Assembly (NCBI RefSeq): GCF_001613795.1
Contig: NZ_LPVZ01000020.1
Location: 806,001 to 870,000, forward strand
DNA length: 64,000 nt
Direction: 5' to 3'
From: Thalassospira sp. MCCC 1A01148
GTDB lineage: Bacteria > Pseudomonadota > Alphaproteobacteria > Rhodospirillales > Thalassospiraceae
Part shown: positions 27,201-35,850 of the stretch, in pieces
Layout of the letters: every line of letters starts with the position of its first letter
How positions within the stretch are numbered: position 1 is the first letter of the stretch
Made by a program: the position numbers and the translations under genes
Notes under the pieces: model-generated
Seen by the model: the letters and a program-made list of their open reading frames with translations, nothing else
What the model was told of the DNA's origin: nothing
Databases searched by the model: none

Positions 27201-28844
27201 GCTGTCGATCGGCGGGTTGGTCACCTGCGAGAAGTTCTGACGGAAGAAGTGATGCAGGCCACGATAACGATCCGACAAGATCGCAAGCGGGGTGTCATCG
27301 CCCATCGAGCCAATGGCTTCCTTGCCATCCTCACCCATCGGATGGAGGATCAGTTCAAGGTCTTCGTGCGTGAGGCCCATCGACTTCTGCAGACGCAGCA
27401 GGCGTTCTTTTTCAAGTTTCACTGGTTCCGCCTGTTCTGGCGAAATCAGATCATCAAGAACCTTGGTGCGACCGACCCACTTTGACCAGTCGCGACGTGC
27501 GGCCAGCTGGTCTTTCAGTTCGGCATCATGAAGCAGCTTGCCCTCTTCGAGGTTGACCGCAATCATCTGTCCCGGGCCGAGACGGCCTTTTTCAACACAG
27601 GCTTCTTCGTCGATATGAACCATGCCGGCTTCGGAACCGGCAATCAGAAGCCCATTGCCCGTAACGGCATAGCGCAACGGACGCAGACCGTTACGGTCCG
27701 TACCACCCATCAGCCATTTGCCGCCATAAGCCGCAAGTGCTGCCGGGCCGTCCCACGGTTCCATTACGGCGTTGCAATAGGCATAAAGGTTCTTGTAGCT
27801 GTCTGGCGTGGACGCCTTTTTCGACCAGGCTTCCGGCACCATCATGGTTTTGACCATCGGCAGGTCACGACCAGCACGCACCATCAGTTCGAACACCGCA
27901 TCCAAAGCCGCCGAGTCCGAAGACCCCGGCTGGATCACCGGCTTTAGGTCATCGATGCTGTCGGCATAGGCATCATGTGCCATGCGCGCTTCGTGGCTTT
28001 TCATCCAGTTGACGTTGCCGCGCAGCGTGTTGATTTCGCCGTTATGGGCAAGAACACGGAACGGCTGTGCCAACGGCCAACTCGGGAAGGTGTTGGTGGA
28101 GTAACGCTGGTGATAAACGCAGAAGTTCGAAATGAAACGATCATCGCGCAGATCGGGATAGAAGGTATCAACGTCCTCGGCCAGGAACATGCCCTTGTAG
28201 ATCACCGAACGGCAGGACATCGAGCAGATATAGAAATCCTTGATCGCCTCGGAAAGCACGGCCTTCTCGATGCGACGACGGATGGCATAAAGGTCGATTT
28301 CAAACTTTTCTTCGCTGACATCGCTGCGCACGCCAATCAGGACCTGCTCGATTTCCGGGCGGGTCTGGTTGGCTTTTTCACCGATGACCGACACATCAAC
28401 CGGCACCTGACGCCAGCCAAGAATGCCGTAACCCTGCTTGAGGATTTCGGTTTCGACAATCGCACGGCAACGTTCCTGTGCCGCCATGTCGATGCGCGGC
28501 AGGAAGACCTGACCAACAGCGATCAGGCTGTCGGGCGCTTCCTGATTGATGACTTTAAGATAGGCCTTGAAGAAGTCCTGCGGGATCTGAAGGTGGATAC
28601 CCGCGCCATCACCGGTCTTGCCGTCGGCATCAACAGCACCACGGTGCCAGATGGCCTTAAGGGCTTCGATCCCGGCTTCGACAACTTCACGGCGCGGTTT
28701 GCCGTCAATGGCACCGACCAGACCCACACCACAGTTGGCATGTTCTTCTGCCGGATCATACATCCCGCTGGCTTCAAGATGAGCCGCGTTCTTTTCAAAA
28801 CGGGCGATGTCACTTGCGCCCTTGCTGTGAACGATCTTGTTCAT
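24294..28844 (-). CDS. gltB: Glutamate synthase (NADPH) large subunit
   Basis: Catalyses transfer of the glutamine amide to 2-oxoglutarate with GltD supplying electrons; the core of ammonium assimilation. 1516 residues. The type II amidotransferase domain starts at C38 (NCGVGLVGAID), so a 37-residue propeptide is expected to be removed. Central domain about 470-760; FMN synthase domain about 820-1190 with SGYDGGTGASPQTSIKYAG and the 3Fe-4S cysteines in CIMVRQCHSNTCPVGVC. C-terminal GXGXG beta-helix about 1260-1490. ATG at 28844 with AGGAGAAAGAG; upstream in-frame sequence runs through the gltD gap and is discarded. Lies 28 nt after gltD. Confidence 0.97.
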   Translation of the reverse strand: MNKIVHSKGASDIARFEKNAAHLEASGMYDPAEEHANCGVGLVGAIDGKPRREVVEAGIEALKAIWHRGAVDADGKTGDGAGIHLQIPQDFFKAYLKVINQEAPDSLIAVGQVFLPRIDMAAQERCRAIVETEILKQGYGILGWRQVPVDVSVIGEKANQTRPEIEQVLIGVRSDVSEEKFEIDLYAIRRRIEKAVLSEAIKDFYICSMSCRSVIYKGMFLAEDVDTFYPDLRDDRFISNFCVYHQRYSTNTFPSWPLAQPFRVLAHNGEINTLRGNVNWMKSHEARMAHDAYADSIDDLKPVIQPGSSDSAALDAVFELMVRAGRDLPMVKTMMVPEAWSKKASTPDSYKNLYAYCNAVMEPWDGPAALAAYGGKWLMGGTDRNGLRPLRYAVTGNGLLIAGSEAGMVHIDEEACVEKGRLGPGQMIAVNLEEGKLLHDAELKDQLAARRDWSKWVGRTKVLDDLISPEQAEPVKLEKERLLRLQKSMGLTHEDLELILHPMGEDGKEAIGSMGDDTPLAILSDRYRGLHHFFRQNFSQVTNPPIDSLREARVMSLKTRLGNLGNILDEDESQCDLLQLESPVLTNAEYDAMRGYMGDSAVEIDTTFDINGGQMALREAISRIQREAEEAVRGGALHVILTDEGISETRAAIPMILATGGVHSHLVKTSLRTYISLNVRSAECMDVHYFAVLIGVGATTVNAYLAQEGLLDRYARGLFPNVNSTAEVMQRFKAAIDAGLLKIMSKMGISIISSYRGGYNFESIGLSRSLVAEFFPGMPSRISGIGLQGIQRRTIAQHKEAFNGNVVVLPVGGLYKYRRSGERHVWTGPLIHTLQSAVTTGSYHSFKKFSEGLRSREPLHLRDLLDFRSDRESVRQDQVESITEIRKRFVTPGMSHGALSTEAHEALAIAMNRIGAKSNSGEGGESRERFRPRANGDNARSSIKQVASGRFGVTAEYLNNCEEIQIKVAQGAKPGEGGQLPGFKVTVEIAQLRHATPGVTLISPPPHHDIYSIEDLAQLIYDLKQINPRCRVCVKLVSRSGVGTIAAGVAKAKADVILISGYDGGTGASPQTSIKYAGVPWEMGLSEVNQVLTLNNLRDKVKLRVDGGFKTGRDIVMGAMLGAEEFGIGTASLIALGCIMVRQCHSNTCPVGVCTQDPALRAKFVGTADKLVNLFTFMAEEVKDVLAELGYTRLEEVIGRSDLLHQVHRGAKDLVDLDLNPLLAQADAGDHARFCTIEGRNEVPDTLDAQMIKDARPLLEDGEKMQLQYNIQNTQRAIGTRMSSLITQKYGMTGLKPGHLHVRLRGSAGQSLGAFAVQGLKIEVQGDANDYVGKGLSGGTIVLRPRPSSSLKTNENTIIGNTILYGATSGKLFAAGQAGERFCVRNSGATVVVEGCGSNGCEYMTGGTAVILGSVGENFGAGMTGGMAFIYDTEGTFADVVNDGSILYQRIETQHWDEHCRSLIEEHVNETESGFARTILDNWDRERGNFWQIVPKEIVDKLEHPIRSESENQATA

Positions 28845-28872
28845 AACTCTTTCTCCTAATGCGGCAGCGGGC

Positions 28873-30303
28873 TTAAGCGGCAGCTTCTTTGCGCGCCAGC
28901 AAATATTCATCAATCCGGTCCGCCGCATCGCGACCATCACGAATTGCCCAGACCACAAGCGATGCACCGCGGGCAATATCGCCAGCAGCAAACACACCAT
29001 CCAGATTGGTCATCATGGTACGGAAGTCGATTTTGACCGTTCCCCAGCGCGACACACCGAGTTCCGGTGCATCAAACAGGGTCGGCAGGTCTTCGGGTTC
29101 GAAGCCAAGCGCCAGAATGACCATATCGGCATCCATGGTGTAGCTCGAACCTTCGATGATTTCCGGGCTCTGGCGGCCACCGGCATCCGGGGCACCAAGG
29201 CGCATCTTGACCGCGCGCACACCGGTTACCTTGTCATCGCCGACAAAGGCTTCGGGGTTTGTCAGCCAGACAAACTCGACACCTTCTTCCTCGGCATTGG
29301 CCACTTCGCGCTGGGAGCCCGGCATATTTGCACGGTCACGGCGATAAAGACATTTGACCGATTTTGCACCCTGACGGATCGCGGTACGCACACAGTCCAT
29401 GGCGGTATCACCACCACCAATGACGACCACGTTTTTGTCCTTGGCATTCAGCGTTCCGTCTTCATAGGCCGGAACCTTGTCGCCCAGACCATGACGGTTG
29501 GACGTTGTCAGGTATTCAAGTGCAGGATAGACGTTCTCAAGACCGGCCCCCGGCAGTTTCAGTTCGCGGGCCTTGTAAACGCCGGTTGCGATCAGAACGC
29601 TGTCGTGTTTTTTGCGCAGGTCTTCAAGGGTGGCATCGCGGCCAACTTCGAATTCGGTGTGCATGACAACACCACCTTCCTCGAGAAGCTTCACGCGGCG
29701 TTCAACCACATCCTTTTCAAGCTTGAAGCCCGGGATACCATAAACCAGAAGCCCGCCCATGCGGTCATAACGGTCATAGATATGGACTTCATATCCTTTG
29801 AGGCGCAGCTGTTCAGCCGCTGCCATACCGCCCGGGCCACCGCCGATGATACCCACCGACATGCCATTTTCCTTGCCCGGCACCGGGGCCTTGACCCAAC
29901 CGTTTTCAAACGCGGTATCGGTAATGTATTTTTCGACCGAACCAATGGTGACCGCGCCATGGGTCGATTGTTCGATCACGCAGTTGCCTTCACACAGGCG
30001 GTCCTGCGGGCAAATGCGGCCGGTTACTTCCGGCATGTTGTTGGTTGCAGCCGAGATGGCATAAGCCTCCTCAAGGCGACCTTCGGTGGTCAGGCGCAGC
30101 CAATCGGGGATGTTATTATAGAGCGGGCAATGTGCCTGGCAGAAGGGCACACCACACTGCGAGCAACGCGCGGACTGGTCCGCGGCACTCTGGTCCTCGA
30201 ACGGCTCGTAAATTTCATTGAAATCCGTGCGGCGCTCGGACGCTTCTCTTTTGTGCGGATACTTTTGTTCAAGATGAACAAACTTCAGCATCTTTTCTGT
30301 CAT
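28873..30303 (-). CDS. gltD: Glutamate synthase small subunit
   Basis: NADPH-oxidising beta subunit feeding electrons to GltB through FAD and 4Fe-4S clusters. 476 residues. N-terminal cysteine motifs CSQCGVPFCQAHCP and CPQDRLCEGNC. FAD-binding GxGxxG-type site GIIGGGPGGMAAAEQL; NADPH site VVIGGGDTAMDCVRTA; final FAD segment GVFAAGDIARGASLVVWA. ATG at 30303 with AGAGGG upstream; the frame is open for another 69 codons into the promoter region, without family similarity. First gene of gltD-gltB; its 265-bp upstream region holds two palindromes. Confidence 0.96.
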   Translation of the reverse strand: MTEKMLKFVHLEQKYPHKREASERRTDFNEIYEPFEDQSAADQSARCSQCGVPFCQAHCPLYNNIPDWLRLTTEGRLEEAYAISAATNNMPEVTGRICPQDRLCEGNCVIEQSTHGAVTIGSVEKYITDTAFENGWVKAPVPGKENGMSVGIIGGGPGGMAAAEQLRLKGYEVHIYDRYDRMGGLLVYGIPGFKLEKDVVERRVKLLEEGGVVMHTEFEVGRDATLEDLRKKHDSVLIATGVYKARELKLPGAGLENVYPALEYLTTSNRHGLGDKVPAYEDGTLNAKDKNVVVIGGGDTAMDCVRTAIRQGAKSVKCLYRRDRANMPGSQREVANAEEEGVEFVWLTNPEAFVGDDKVTGVRAVKMRLGAPDAGGRQSPEIIEGSSYTMDADMVILALGFEPEDLPTLFDAPELGVSRWGTVKIDFRTMMTNLDGVFAAGDIARGASLVVWAIRDGRDAADRIDEYLLARKEAAA

Positions 30304-30384
30304 GACGGCCCTCTGGAAGGGTTTTATGTTGCAGGTTTTGCTCTGTATACGTGTCAAACAGGCAAGAATCCAGTATAAAATATC

Positions 30385-30411
30385 ATTTACGTCAATAATG
30401 CTGACGTAAAT
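30385..30411. promoter_or_regulatory. Palindrome ATTTACGTCA-N7-TGACGTAAAT
   Basis: Perfect 10-bp inverted arms (30385-30394, 30402-30411) with a 7-bp spacer, 82-108 bp upstream of gltD. The position and strict symmetry suggest a dimeric regulator binding site controlling gltDB. The regulator is not identified. Confidence 0.55.
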
Positions 30412-30472
30412 ATCCAGATTATTTTTCCGGTTTTTCGCGAAACCCCATTGAAAACCGCTGTAACATTGTTTC

Positions 30473-30495
30473 AATAGTACCATAATGGTACTATT
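30473..30495. promoter_or_regulatory. 23-bp palindrome AATAGTACCAT-N-ATGGTACTATT
   Basis: Perfect 11-bp arms (30473-30483, 30485-30495) around one base, ending 73 bp before the uppP start. A TATAAG at 30526-30531 could be the uppP -10, placing the palindrome just upstream of the -35. Likely operator; the regulator is unknown. Confidence 0.55.
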
Positions 30496-30568
30496 TATGC
30501 GTTTCGCCAAAATGGGCTAAACTGCTATAAGCGATCAGTTTTTGCAGCGAACAGGCACAGAGGCGGGC

Positions 30569-31399
30569 GTGACACTACAGCACATAATTCTTCTGGCAGT
30601 CGTTCAGGGGATCACCGAATTTCTCCCGATCAGCTCATCTGGCCATCTGGTGCTGGCCCCTGCCATCACCGGCAGCGCGGATCAGGGTTTATTGGTAGAC
30701 GTCGCCGTCCATGTTGGCACTTTGGCTGCTGTATTGATCTATTTCTGGCGCGATGTGTTCGCCATGATCGGCGGATTCGTTCGGCTGCTTACCGGGCGAA
30801 TCAATGCCGGTGCCCGCCTCGCCATTCATATTGTGCTCGCCACCATCCCCGTGATTGCTGTTGGATTCTATTTCAAGGTCTCTGGCATCGAGGAACAGCT
30901 GCGCTCGATTGAAATCATTGCCTGGACCACGCTTGGCTTTGGCGTGTTGCTTTGGATTGCGGACAAGGTCGGCATGACGATCAACCGCCTTGAGCATATG
31001 CGCTGGGGCGGGGCGTTGTTTATTGGCCTTGCACAGGTTCTTGCCCTTGTTCCCGGCACCAGCCGTTCGGGCATTACGATGACTGCGGCCCGCTTCATGG
31101 GGTATGAACGCGCAGACGCAGCACAGTTTTCCATGCTGATGTCGATCCCGGTGATCCTTGGTGCCGGTTTGCTGGCAGGGATCGATTTGCATCAGGCCGG
31201 TGACATCAACCTGACCGAGGATGTCCTGCTGGCGGCTGGCTTGTCCTTTATCACCGCACTGATCGCCATTGCCCTTCTGATGAGCTGGCTGAAACGTTCA
31301 AGCTTCACCCCCTTCGCCATTTATCGCATCTTGCTGGGCGGCGGGCTTCTGGTATGGATTTACGTCTATGGCGGCACACCCCTGCCCTTTCTGAGCTAA
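30569..31399 (+). CDS. uppP: Undecaprenyl-diphosphate phosphatase UppP (BacA)
   Basis: Integral membrane enzyme that removes a phosphate from undecaprenyl diphosphate to recycle the lipid carrier for peptidoglycan and other envelope glycans; overproduction gives bacitracin resistance. 276 residues with about eight membrane helices. Signature motifs: QGITEFLPISSSGHLVL near residues 12-28 and PGTSRSGITMTAARFMG near 160. GTG start at 30569 with AGAGG 6 nt upstream; the frame extends to a TTG nine codons earlier. Divergent from gltD. A GNAT gene follows 48 nt downstream. Confidence 0.96.
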   Translation: MTLQHIILLAVVQGITEFLPISSSGHLVLAPAITGSADQGLLVDVAVHVGTLAAVLIYFWRDVFAMIGGFVRLLTGRINAGARLAIHIVLATIPVIAVGFYFKVSGIEEQLRSIEIIAWTTLGFGVLLWIADKVGMTINRLEHMRWGGALFIGLAQVLALVPGTSRSGITMTAARFMGYERADAAQFSMLMSIPVILGAGLLAGIDLHQAGDINLTEDVLLAAGLSFITALIAIALLMSWLKRSSFTPFAIYRILLGGGLLVWIYVYGGTPLPFLS

Positions 31400-31447
31400 G
31401 CCAAGCAGCCACCACCCCTTATCCGATCCTTAACCGAAGTGCCTGAC

Positions 31448-31990
31448 ATGTATCTGCGCCCCCTTGATCCGATGGCCGATGGCCCGGACCTGCACGTTAT
31501 TTTTGGTGACGCTGAGTGTTGCCTTTGGCTACCTGATCCCGCCTTCCCCGATCTCGAAACCACCATCGCCAATCTGAAAAACTGGACTGAAGGGTTCGAG
31601 GCAACATCCTGGGTTGTGTGCGAAACACCCGATGGACCGGCCCTTGGTCGCATTGCGCTTTATAACACCGGGCGGGAAAAGGATATCTGGGAAGCGGCCT
31701 GCATGATCAGCCCCGCCGCCCGCGGGCAGAACTATGCGGCGCGCGGATTGGCTGCGGCGATTGACGATCTGTTTGCCAAAACTTCGGCGCGCCGGGTTTT
31801 TGCCGATATCGACCCGGACAATCACGCATCACAAAAGACGTTTGAAAAACTGGGCTTTACCCGCGAAGGCGTTTTGCGTGGCGAATGGGAAACCCATATC
31901 GGTATCCGCGATTCCGTGATTTACGGATTGCTGCGCACCGATCCGAGGCCGAACATCGCGAACATGCCAGAACTGCTTGCCCGCCATTAG
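31448..31990 (+). CDS. GNAT-family N-acetyltransferase (RimJ/RimL type)
   Basis: About 180 residues. GNAT acetyl-CoA site MISPAARGQNYAARGLAAAI, then FADIDPDNHASQKTFEKLGF, the usual last strand-helix of RimJ/RimL-like acetyltransferases. The substrate cannot be predicted; candidates are a protein N-terminus, an antibiotic or a small amine. A GTG three codons upstream (31439) is an alternative start; neither has a strong ribosome site. Probably co-transcribed with uppP. Overlaps the convergent DUF3572 gene by 4 nt at the stop codons. Confidence 0.85.
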   Translation: MYLRPLDPMADGPDLHVIFGDAECCLWLPDPAFPDLETTIANLKNWTEGFEATSWVVCETPDGPALGRIALYNTGREKDIWEAACMISPAARGQNYAARGLAAAIDDLFAKTSARRVFADIDPDNHASQKTFEKLGFTREGVLRGEWETHIGIRDSVIYGLLRTDPRPNIANMPELLARH

Positions 31991-32262
31991 TCCTGCCAGA
32001 TCGGGCCGCCGGACAGAACGATTTGCGCGCGCGCAGGGTCTTCGGGGGCGTAATCCGAATCCTCGACAAAGCGCATCAGGAACGGCTCATGCGACAACAG
32101 GAATTCAAGAGCACCGAGTTGCACTTCGGTTGATCCGATCCCCGCTTTGAGGTCATCAAGCCCCATACCGGTTTGCGCGATCAGTCCTTGCAACAATTCT
32201 TCATCGCCCGCGATATGGGCGATGGCGTTGATGGCCAGTGTTTCGGCTGCGTCCTTGTTCAT
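31987..32262 (-). CDS. DUF3572-family protein
   Basis: 91 residues, all-helical, acidic. The segment AINAIAHIAGDEELLQGLIA followed by FLLSHEPFLMRF matches what I recall of DUF3572, a small alphaproteobacterial family of unknown function. No motif suggests catalysis. Converges with the GNAT gene. The next gene on this strand lies 29 nt upstream, so they may share a transcript. Confidence 0.75.
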   Translation of the reverse strand: MNKDAAETLAINAIAHIAGDEELLQGLIAQTGMGLDDLKAGIGSTEVQLGALEFLLSHEPFLMRFVEDSDYAPEDPARAQIVLSGGPIWQD

Positions 32263-32290
32263 GGTTTCGAATGCCTGCCTGAATGCATTG

Positions 32291-32683
32291 TTATTTGAAC
32301 CACTGGGCCTTGGCCATGGCGCGCCAGATCACAAGACCGGCAATCACAATCACAGCGGCGGCAATCCCGCCAAGACCATTGCCCGCCATCAGGACCAGTC
32401 CCCAAAAACCGACTGTGCCAAAGCCAATCGCCAGACTAAGAAAGGCTGATTTGGTCAGGGTGTCCTGATTTTTCTGGGCCATTTCGGCGCGCTTGATTTC
32501 ATCGACGATCTCATACCAGGCCAGTTGCTGCCAACGGGAGTATTTCAGCCCCTTGCGCGGACCCTTGCGCAGGAACTCATCAAGCTGCTTGACGATATTG
32601 GCCGCGCGCTCTTCGGGGGCAACATATTTGCCAATCCGTTCTTTCTTGCGCGGGCCTTCGTCTTCTTCATCTGGTAGCGGCAT
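32291..32683 (-). CDS. Small membrane protein with two C-terminal helices
   Basis: About 130 residues, not recognised. Charged N-terminal half (EEDEGPRKKERIGKYVAPEE), then two hydrophobic helices at about 82-103 and 106-124 (GGIAAAVIVIAGLVIWRAM), so it is probably anchored in the inner membrane with both ends in the cytoplasm. Starts at ATG 32683 or GTG 32698; ribosome sites are weak for both. Located between the DUF3572 gene and the P-type ATPase. Confidence 0.7.
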   Translation of the reverse strand: MPLPDEEDEGPRKKERIGKYVAPEERAANIVKQLDEFLRKGPRKGLKYSRWQQLAWYEIVDEIKRAEMAQKNQDTLTKSAFLSLAIGFGTVGFWGLVLMAGNGLGGIAAAVIVIAGLVIWRAMAKAQWFK

Positions 32684-32847
32684 AGGACGGCCTGACACGT
32701 GATTGCGGCGATGCGTTATGGATAGGGGCCATGTGCTTTACATCCGGTAAACACCGGGGGCCAAACTCATGCACATGACCGATCCGGCAACTGGTTTGCA
32801 CGGGCTACTTTGCCGCAAAGCCACACAAATCGCGGAGACCCGAGCGA

Positions 32848-35607
32848 TTATGTGAATGAATTTGGCCCCTGTGACTTGCGCTTCTGCCAGTGTCGCAGGA
32901 CCGCCTTTTCGACTTCGACCAGCACAAAGACGCTGAACCCGACCCCAACCGCCAGCGCCCAGCCAAGCGGCGAGATCACAGCACTTTCAAACAGATACTG
33001 CATCGGCGGGGCATAAGTGTAGATCAGCTGGAAAACCACAACCAGCGCCACGGCAATCAGCACCGCCCGACTGCCCGTCAGCCCCTGCTTGGTAAGCGCC
33101 GATGCAGTCAGGAAGCGCGTATTGAAAAGATAGAACAGTTCAAACATCACAAGCGTGTTGACCGCCAGCGTGCGCGAGACTTCAAGCCCCGCGCCCCGGT
33201 TCTGGGACCACACGAACACGCCAAAAACGCCAACCACCAGAATGAGCGAGACAAAAACAGTCCGCCAAATCAAAAAGCCCGAGAGCAAAGGCGCATCCCG
33301 TCGACGCGGCTGACGTTTCATGACGTTATTTTCGGCCGGCTCAAACGCAAGAGCCAAGGCCAGCGTCACAGCGGTGATCATATTGACCCACAGAATTTGC
33401 GGGGCGGTGATGGGCAACAATTGGCCAAGGGCCATTGCCATAACGATGGTAAGTGCCTCTCCACCGCTGCTGGGCAGGATGAACAGAATCGATTTGACCA
33501 GATTGTCGTAAACCGTTCGACCTTCCTCCACCGCGGCGGCGATTGAGGCAAAATTATCATCGACGAGCACCATTTCGGCGGCTTCCTTGGCGGCCTCGTT
33601 GCCCTTTTGGCCCATGGCAACCCCGACATCGGCGCGTTTCAGCGCCGGGGCGTCATTAACCCCGTCGCCGGTCATGGCGACGACATGGCCTTCGGCCTGC
33701 AGGGCCTTGACCAGTCGCAGTTTATGTTCGGGACTGGTGCGGGCAAAAACATGGGACTGCCGGGCCACGTTTCGCAGCGCCTCATCATCAAGCGCGTCCA
33801 GTTCATGGCCACTGACCACGCGTTCACCATCACCAAGGCCCAGTTGCCGGGCAATGGCACCGGCAGTGATCGCATGGTCGCCCGTGATCATTTTAACAGT
33901 GATCCCGGCAGCACGGCATTTGGCAACGGCAGCGATGGCTTCTTCGCGCGGCGGATCGACCAGACCATAAAGGCCGATCAACACCAGATCCTGTTTGACG
34001 TCGTCAAACACCAGCTGGTGATGGTGGTTGAGGGTCGGGCGGAACGCCAGTGCAAGAACCCGTTGGCCATTTTCGGCCATTTCCTGCATGCGGTCTTCCC
34101 AATAGGGGCGGTCACGGGCCTCCTGATGATTCGGTCCGCCCTGAGAGTTGCACATGGCAAGAATACGTTCCGGCGCCCCTTTGACATAGATAAAGCCATG
34201 GCCTTCGGCATAGTGATGCAGGGTCGCCATGAAACGATGTTCGGATTCAAACGGGATGACGTCGTGGCGCGGCAATTGACGGTTTTCGGCACCGGGTTCG
34301 AGTTCGGCCTTCATGGCAAGGGCAACCAGCGCGCCTTCGGTCGGATCGCCATCAACTACCCACTGACCATCATCCTCATGCAGACCGGCATCACTGCAAA
34401 GCAATGCCCCGCGCGCCATTTCGGTCAGCCCCGGATGATCATCAAGTGTGACCGGTTTGCCATCGAGTTCAAAACCGCCTTCGGGGCGATAGCCAGTGCC
34501 AGTCACGGCATAAAGATGCTTGCCGGTAGCAAGGGACTGCACCGTCATTTCATTGCGGGTAAGCGTGCCGGTCTTGTCCGAACAAATCACACTGACCGAT
34601 CCCAATGCCTCTACGACGGGCAGCCGACGAATGATCGCGCGCCGCGACGCCATGCGTTGCACGCCGGTGGCAAGCGCGATGGTCATGATCGCGGGCAGGC
34701 CTTCGGGGATGGCGGCAACGGCCAGTGCGACAGCCCCCACAAACATGTCGGCCGCCGCCCGTCCATGCACCCAGACACCGATGGCAAAGGTGACACAGGC
34801 CACCGCCATGATCGCCGCGCTCAGCTTGCGCCCGAAGGCCGACATTTGCCGCAGAAGCGGTGTGGTAAGGGTACTGACTTCGGACAAAAGCGCACTGATG
34901 CGGCCAATTTCGGTTTTGGCCCCGGTGGCCACAACCACGCCACCTCCCTGCCCGTGGGTAACCATGGTGCCGGAATAGGCCATGGAAAAACGATCACCAA
35001 GGGCTGCGTCCTTGGCCACGGGGGAAACGGCCTTGTCGACCGGGACAGATTCGCCCGTCAGGATGGCTTCCTGAATTTGCAGGCCCTTGACCCGGATCAG
35101 GCGCAAGTCGGCCGGGACCTTGTCCCCTGATTGCAGATGGATGATATCGCCGGGCACGACATCTTCGGCGGGGATTTCAGTTTTGCGGCCATCACGCTCG
35201 ACGATGGCGGCAAGCGAAAGCATATTGCGGATCGCCTCGAGCGCGCTTTCCGCCCGGCCTTCCTGAACAAAGCCGATGATGGCATTGACCACCACCACCG
35301 CCAGAATGACGGACGTATCCACCCAATGCGCCAAGGCCGCTGTGACAAGGGCTGCCAGCAGCAGGACATAAATCAGCACATTGTTAAACTGTGAAAGAAA
35401 CCGGATCAGCGGCCCGCGCCGACGTGGCGGGTCCAGCCGATTGGGCCCGTATTGCACCAGACGCTTCGATGCTTCTTGCGGATCAAGTCCTTGGGAGCTT
35501 GTTTGGAAATCATCAAGCGTCTGCTCGGCGGGCAAAGCATGCCATGCCCCGTCTGCTTGCACCGGGTCCGTTGAAATCTCAGCGGGTTTGGCGACGACTT
35601 TGTTCAT
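32848..35607 (-). CDS. Cation-translocating P-type ATPase (P2, PacL-like)
   Basis: About 919 residues. N-terminal cation ATPase domain (about 30-100); actuator domain with LTGESVPVDKA; TM4 motif AVAAIPEGLPAIM. Phosphorylation site CSDKTGTLTRNEM; nucleotide-binding KGAPERILAMC; hinge TGDGVNDAPALKRADVGVAMG; six C-terminal helices. The PEGL glutamate of calcium pumps is kept, but the TM6 segment reads NMITAVTLALALAFEP, where calcium pumps have an aspartate (N-x-x-T-D-G). Calcium specificity is therefore doubtful; Na+, K+ or another cation is possible. Start chosen at 35607 (AAGG 12 nt upstream); an ATG nine codons earlier is possible. Single-gene unit. Confidence 0.92.
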   Translation of the reverse strand: MNKVVAKPAEISTDPVQADGAWHALPAEQTLDDFQTSSQGLDPQEASKRLVQYGPNRLDPPRRRGPLIRFLSQFNNVLIYVLLLAALVTAALAHWVDTSVILAVVVVNAIIGFVQEGRAESALEAIRNMLSLAAIVERDGRKTEIPAEDVVPGDIIHLQSGDKVPADLRLIRVKGLQIQEAILTGESVPVDKAVSPVAKDAALGDRFSMAYSGTMVTHGQGGGVVVATGAKTEIGRISALLSEVSTLTTPLLRQMSAFGRKLSAAIMAVACVTFAIGVWVHGRAAADMFVGAVALAVAAIPEGLPAIMTIALATGVQRMASRRAIIRRLPVVEALGSVSVICSDKTGTLTRNEMTVQSLATGKHLYAVTGTGYRPEGGFELDGKPVTLDDHPGLTEMARGALLCSDAGLHEDDGQWVVDGDPTEGALVALAMKAELEPGAENRQLPRHDVIPFESEHRFMATLHHYAEGHGFIYVKGAPERILAMCNSQGGPNHQEARDRPYWEDRMQEMAENGQRVLALAFRPTLNHHHQLVFDDVKQDLVLIGLYGLVDPPREEAIAAVAKCRAAGITVKMITGDHAITAGAIARQLGLGDGERVVSGHELDALDDEALRNVARQSHVFARTSPEHKLRLVKALQAEGHVVAMTGDGVNDAPALKRADVGVAMGQKGNEAAKEAAEMVLVDDNFASIAAAVEEGRTVYDNLVKSILFILPSSGGEALTIVMAMALGQLLPITAPQILWVNMITAVTLALALAFEPAENNVMKRQPRRRDAPLLSGFLIWRTVFVSLILVVGVFGVFVWSQNRGAGLEVSRTLAVNTLVMFELFYLFNTRFLTASALTKQGLTGSRAVLIAVALVVVFQLIYTYAPPMQYLFESAVISPLGWALAVGVGFSVFVLVEVEKAVLRHWQKRKSQGPNSFT

Positions 35608-35850
35608 GGCAATGCGAGCCTTTTGATTGCGCATTCAGCGCATCGCAGATCGTATCGCACCGCAGCATTGCTTACAAGAAGTCACCACGGGGAAATTAAT
35701 TATCTCCGTGTCTTTGCGGGAAACGAATTTATATCAATGACTTCTGATGGATATTCCTTTCGCCCGGTTCTTTGTGCGCTGAACAAACCTAAAAACCAGC
35801 AGAGAGGCACCACACATGCTATTATGATTGCTCACAAGCCGGAAATTCAG

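Noticed and set aside
25152-27485. Long plus-strand reading frame (777 codons) opposite gltB
   Set aside because: Antisense shadow of gltB, which has complete family motifs; the translated shadow is low in structure and lacks similarity to any family I know.
33607-35130. 507-codon plus-strand frame opposite the P-type ATPase
   Set aside because: Shadow of the ATPase gene; the minus strand carries every P-type ATPase motif.
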